Shown piece by piece: positions 62,362 through 64,000 of a DNA stretch of 64,000 nucleotides; positions within the stretch are counted from its first letter, which is position 1; every line of letters starts with the position of its first letter. The notes under the pieces were generated by a model. The model saw only the letters and a list, made by a program, of their open reading frames with translations, did no database searches and was not told the DNA's origin. Both the position numbers and the translations under genes were made by a program. The DNA comes from Pseudomonas putida (GTDB lineage: Bacteria; Pseudomonadota; Gammaproteobacteria; Pseudomonadales; Pseudomonadaceae): assembly GCF_030159595.1 (NCBI RefSeq), contig NZ_BSKJ01000012.1:103906-167905 (forward strand). Direction: 5' to 3'.

Positions 62362-63855
62362 ATGAGCATTGTTCAGCACCTGATCCATGGCGAGCTGGTT
62401 ACCAAGGGCGAGCGCACCGCCGATGTCTTCAACCCGTCCACCGGCCAGGCTGTGCGCAAGGTCGAGCTGGCCAGTCGCGCGACCGTGCAGGAAGCGATCG
62501 ATTCCGCCAAGGCAGCCTTTCCGGCTTGGCGCAACACCCCGCCAGCCAAACGCGCCCAGGTGATGTTCCGCTTCAAGCAATTGCTGGAGCAGAACGAAGC
62601 CAAGATTTCGCAGATGATCAGCGAAGAGCACGGCAAGACCTTGGAAGACGCTGCCGGCGAACTGAAACGCGGTATCGAGAACGTCGAGTTTGCCTGCGCA
62701 GCGCCAGAAGTGTTGAAAGGCGAGTACAGCCGCAACGTCGGCCCGAACATCGATGCCTGGTCCGACTTCCAGCCGCTGGGCGTGGTCGCAGGCATTACCC
62801 CGTTCAACTTCCCGGCCATGGTGCCGCTGTGGATGTACCCGCTGGCCATCGCCTGCGGTAACGCCTTCATCCTCAAGCCTTCCGAGCGTGACCCGAGCTC
62901 GACCTTGTACATCGCCCAACTGCTGCTGGAAGCCGGCCTGCCGAAAGGCATCCTCAACGTGGTACACGGTGACAAGGAAGCGGTGGATGCGCTGATCGAA
63001 GCGCCAGAAGTGAAAGCGCTGAGCTTCGTGGGCTCGACCCCGATCGCCGAATATATCTACGCCGAAGGCACCAAGCGCGGCAAGCGCGTGCAGGCCTTGG
63101 GTGGTGCGAAGAACCACGCGGTGCTGATGCCCGATGCCGACCTTGATAACGCCGTCAGCGCACTGATGGGCGCGGCCTACGGTTCGTGCGGCGAGCGTTG
63201 CATGGCCATTTCGGTGGCGGTATGCGTGGGCGACCAGGTGGCCGATGCCCTGATTGCCAAGCTGGAACCTCAGATCAAGGCGTTGAAGATTGGTGCCGGC
63301 ACCTCGTGTGGCCTGGACATGGGCCCGCTGGTGACTGCTGCTGCCCGTGACAAGGTTGTGGGTTACATCGATGACGGTGTTGCTGCTGGCGCCAAGCTGG
63401 TGGTGGATGGTCGTGGCTTGCGTGTGGCCGGTAATGAAGATGGCTACTTTGTGGGCGGCACCCTGTTCGACAAGGTGACCCCGCAGATGCGCATCTATAA
63501 AGAAGAGATCTTCGGCCCGGTGCTGTGCGTGGTGCGCGTGAACAGCTTGGAGCAGGCCATGCAACTGATCAACGATCACGAGTATGGCAACGGTACCTGC
63601 ATCTTCACCCGTGATGGCGAAGCGGCACGCCTGTTCTGCGACGAGATCGAAGTGGGCATGGTCGGTGTGAACGTACCGCTGCCGGTGCCGGTGGCTTATC
63701 ACAGCTTCGGTGGCTGGAAGCGCTCGCTGTTCGGCGATCTGCATGCCTATGGCCCGGACGGGGTGCGCTTCTATACACGTCGCAAGGCGATTACCCAGCG
63801 CTGGCCGCAGCGTGCCAGCCACGAAGCATCGCAGTTCGCATTCCCTAGCCTATAA
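62362..63855 (+). CDS. mmsA: methylmalonate/malonate-semialdehyde dehydrogenase (CoA-acylating)
   Basis: 497 residues. The CoA-acylating family signature is present: GITPFNFPAMVPLWMYPLAI, ALGGAKNHAVLMPDADLD and the active-site cysteine in GSCGERCMAISVAV. It oxidises malonate semialdehyde to acetyl-CoA, or methylmalonate semialdehyde to propionyl-CoA, with loss of CO2. Its place after bauA points to beta-alanine breakdown (BauC role in P. aeruginosa), although valine or inositol pathways use the same family. A strong terminator follows. TGGAG lies before the ATG (TCTGGAGTTTTCATG). Confidence 0.96.
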   Translation: MSIVQHLIHGELVTKGERTADVFNPSTGQAVRKVELASRATVQEAIDSAKAAFPAWRNTPPAKRAQVMFRFKQLLEQNEAKISQMISEEHGKTLEDAAGELKRGIENVEFACAAPEVLKGEYSRNVGPNIDAWSDFQPLGVVAGITPFNFPAMVPLWMYPLAIACGNAFILKPSERDPSSTLYIAQLLLEAGLPKGILNVVHGDKEAVDALIEAPEVKALSFVGSTPIAEYIYAEGTKRGKRVQALGGAKNHAVLMPDADLDNAVSALMGAAYGSCGERCMAISVAVCVGDQVADALIAKLEPQIKALKIGAGTSCGLDMGPLVTAAARDKVVGYIDDGVAAGAKLVVDGRGLRVAGNEDGYFVGGTLFDKVTPQMRIYKEEIFGPVLCVVRVNSLEQAMQLINDHEYGNGTCIFTRDGEAARLFCDEIEVGMVGVNVPLPVPVAYHSFGGWKRSLFGDLHAYGPDGVRFYTRRKAITQRWPQRASHEASQFAFPSL

Positions 63856-63866
63856 GGTCGGTAACT

Positions 63867-63903
63867 AAAGCGGGGAGGCCGGTAGGCCTCCCCGCTTTGT
63901 TTT
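63867..63903 (+). terminator. intrinsic terminator of bauA-mmsA
   Basis: AAAGCGGGGAGGCC-GGTA-GGCCTCCCCGCTTT is a 14-bp stem followed by GTTTTT. Confidence 0.95.
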
Positions 63904-63935
63904 TCAGCGATATTAACGTTTCTTGAAATTAAGGG

Positions 63936-63963
63936 TTGACGCGCTTTCGAATCCCCTTATAAT
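63936..63963 (+). promoter_or_regulatory. strong sigma-70 promoter, stable-RNA type, reading out of the window
   Basis: TTGACG, a 16-base spacer and a perfect TATAAT are followed by the GC-rich discriminator GCGCCCC, typical of stringently controlled rRNA, tRNA or ribosomal-protein promoters. The transcribed gene is beyond the right edge. Confidence 0.85.
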
Positions 63964-64000
63964 GCGCCCCACTTCCAGCGACATCGGAACGACAAACTCC

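Noticed and set aside
62347..63822. 491-codon minus-strand frame opposite mmsA
   Set aside because: mmsA is unmistakable on the plus strand, so this is a shadow.
63936..64000. Beginning of a tRNA or rRNA gene at the right edge
   Set aside because: Only the promoter and about 37 bases after it are visible. No mature RNA sequence can be identified.

Overview
This 64-kb window is chromosomal DNA of a fluorescent Pseudomonas, very probably of the P. putida group. It is GC-rich, it carries copies of the P. putida-type REP element, and its gene order is recalled (not searched) as that of P. putida KT2440. Blocks such as accC-accB-aroQ-dsbD-chemoreceptor-gcbA-DUF2333-NUDIX-yciH-speA and bauR-bauA-mmsA also match the order I know from P. 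aeruginosa. I see no prophage, transposase, integron, CRISPR array, rRNA or complete tRNA gene. This is mostly core and catabolic chromosome.

Region 1 (1-16.1 kb) has a two-carbon/acetoin theme. A partial aldehyde dehydrogenase gene sits behind a sigma-54 promoter and diverges from an AcoR-like activator gene. Then come mpl, ubiX, a small lipoprotein, an NAD(P)-binding oxidoreductase and a MORN-repeat/C13-peptidase lipoprotein. The acoXABC-butanediol dehydrogenase operon follows; it has its own sigma-54 promoter and diverges from acoR. Together these genes take butanediol to acetoin, then to acetyl-CoA plus acetaldehyde, then to acetate.

Region 2 (16.2-30.2 kb) is housekeeping: biotin carboxylase and BCCP, type II dehydroquinase, DsbD, a CtpL-like chemoreceptor, a GcbA-like diguanylate cyclase, DUF2333, a NUDIX protein, YciH, arginine decarboxylase and a MATE exporter. 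Region 3 (30.2-43.6 kb) is envelope-centred: a thioester-containing bacterial alpha-2-macroglobulin and PBP1C, an orphan TpsB transporter, a PprB-like regulator with an FppA-like prepilin peptidase but no flp/tad genes, two DUF4136 lipoproteins, CmoM and a MazG-like protein.

Region 4 (43.6-50.2 kb) has a MaoC/long FabG/thiolase fatty-acyl cluster, an AraC regulator and a dCache chemoreceptor. Region 5 (50.2-53.9 kb) is a copper module: copA-cueR and copZ, each behind a CueR-type promoter with a 19-bp spacer, flanking a small exported protein. Region 6 (53.9-64 kb) has a Bcr/CflA exporter, two regulators, an adenosine/adenine deaminase, a short-chain dehydrogenase, a 370-bp gap with a cluster of DnaA-box-like sites, YigZ, and the beta-alanine operon bauA-mmsA with its LysR regulator. 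The window ends in a strong stable-RNA-type promoter firing out of the right edge.

The items most worth a second look are: a REP pair translated as an inter-domain linker of a sigma-54 activator; the DnaA-box cluster at 58.3-58.5 kb; the MORN/C13 lipoprotein; the orphan pprB-fppA and tpsB genes; the paired copper promoters; and a possible small RNA upstream of 55.6 kb. All family assignments come from reading motifs. No database search was possible.
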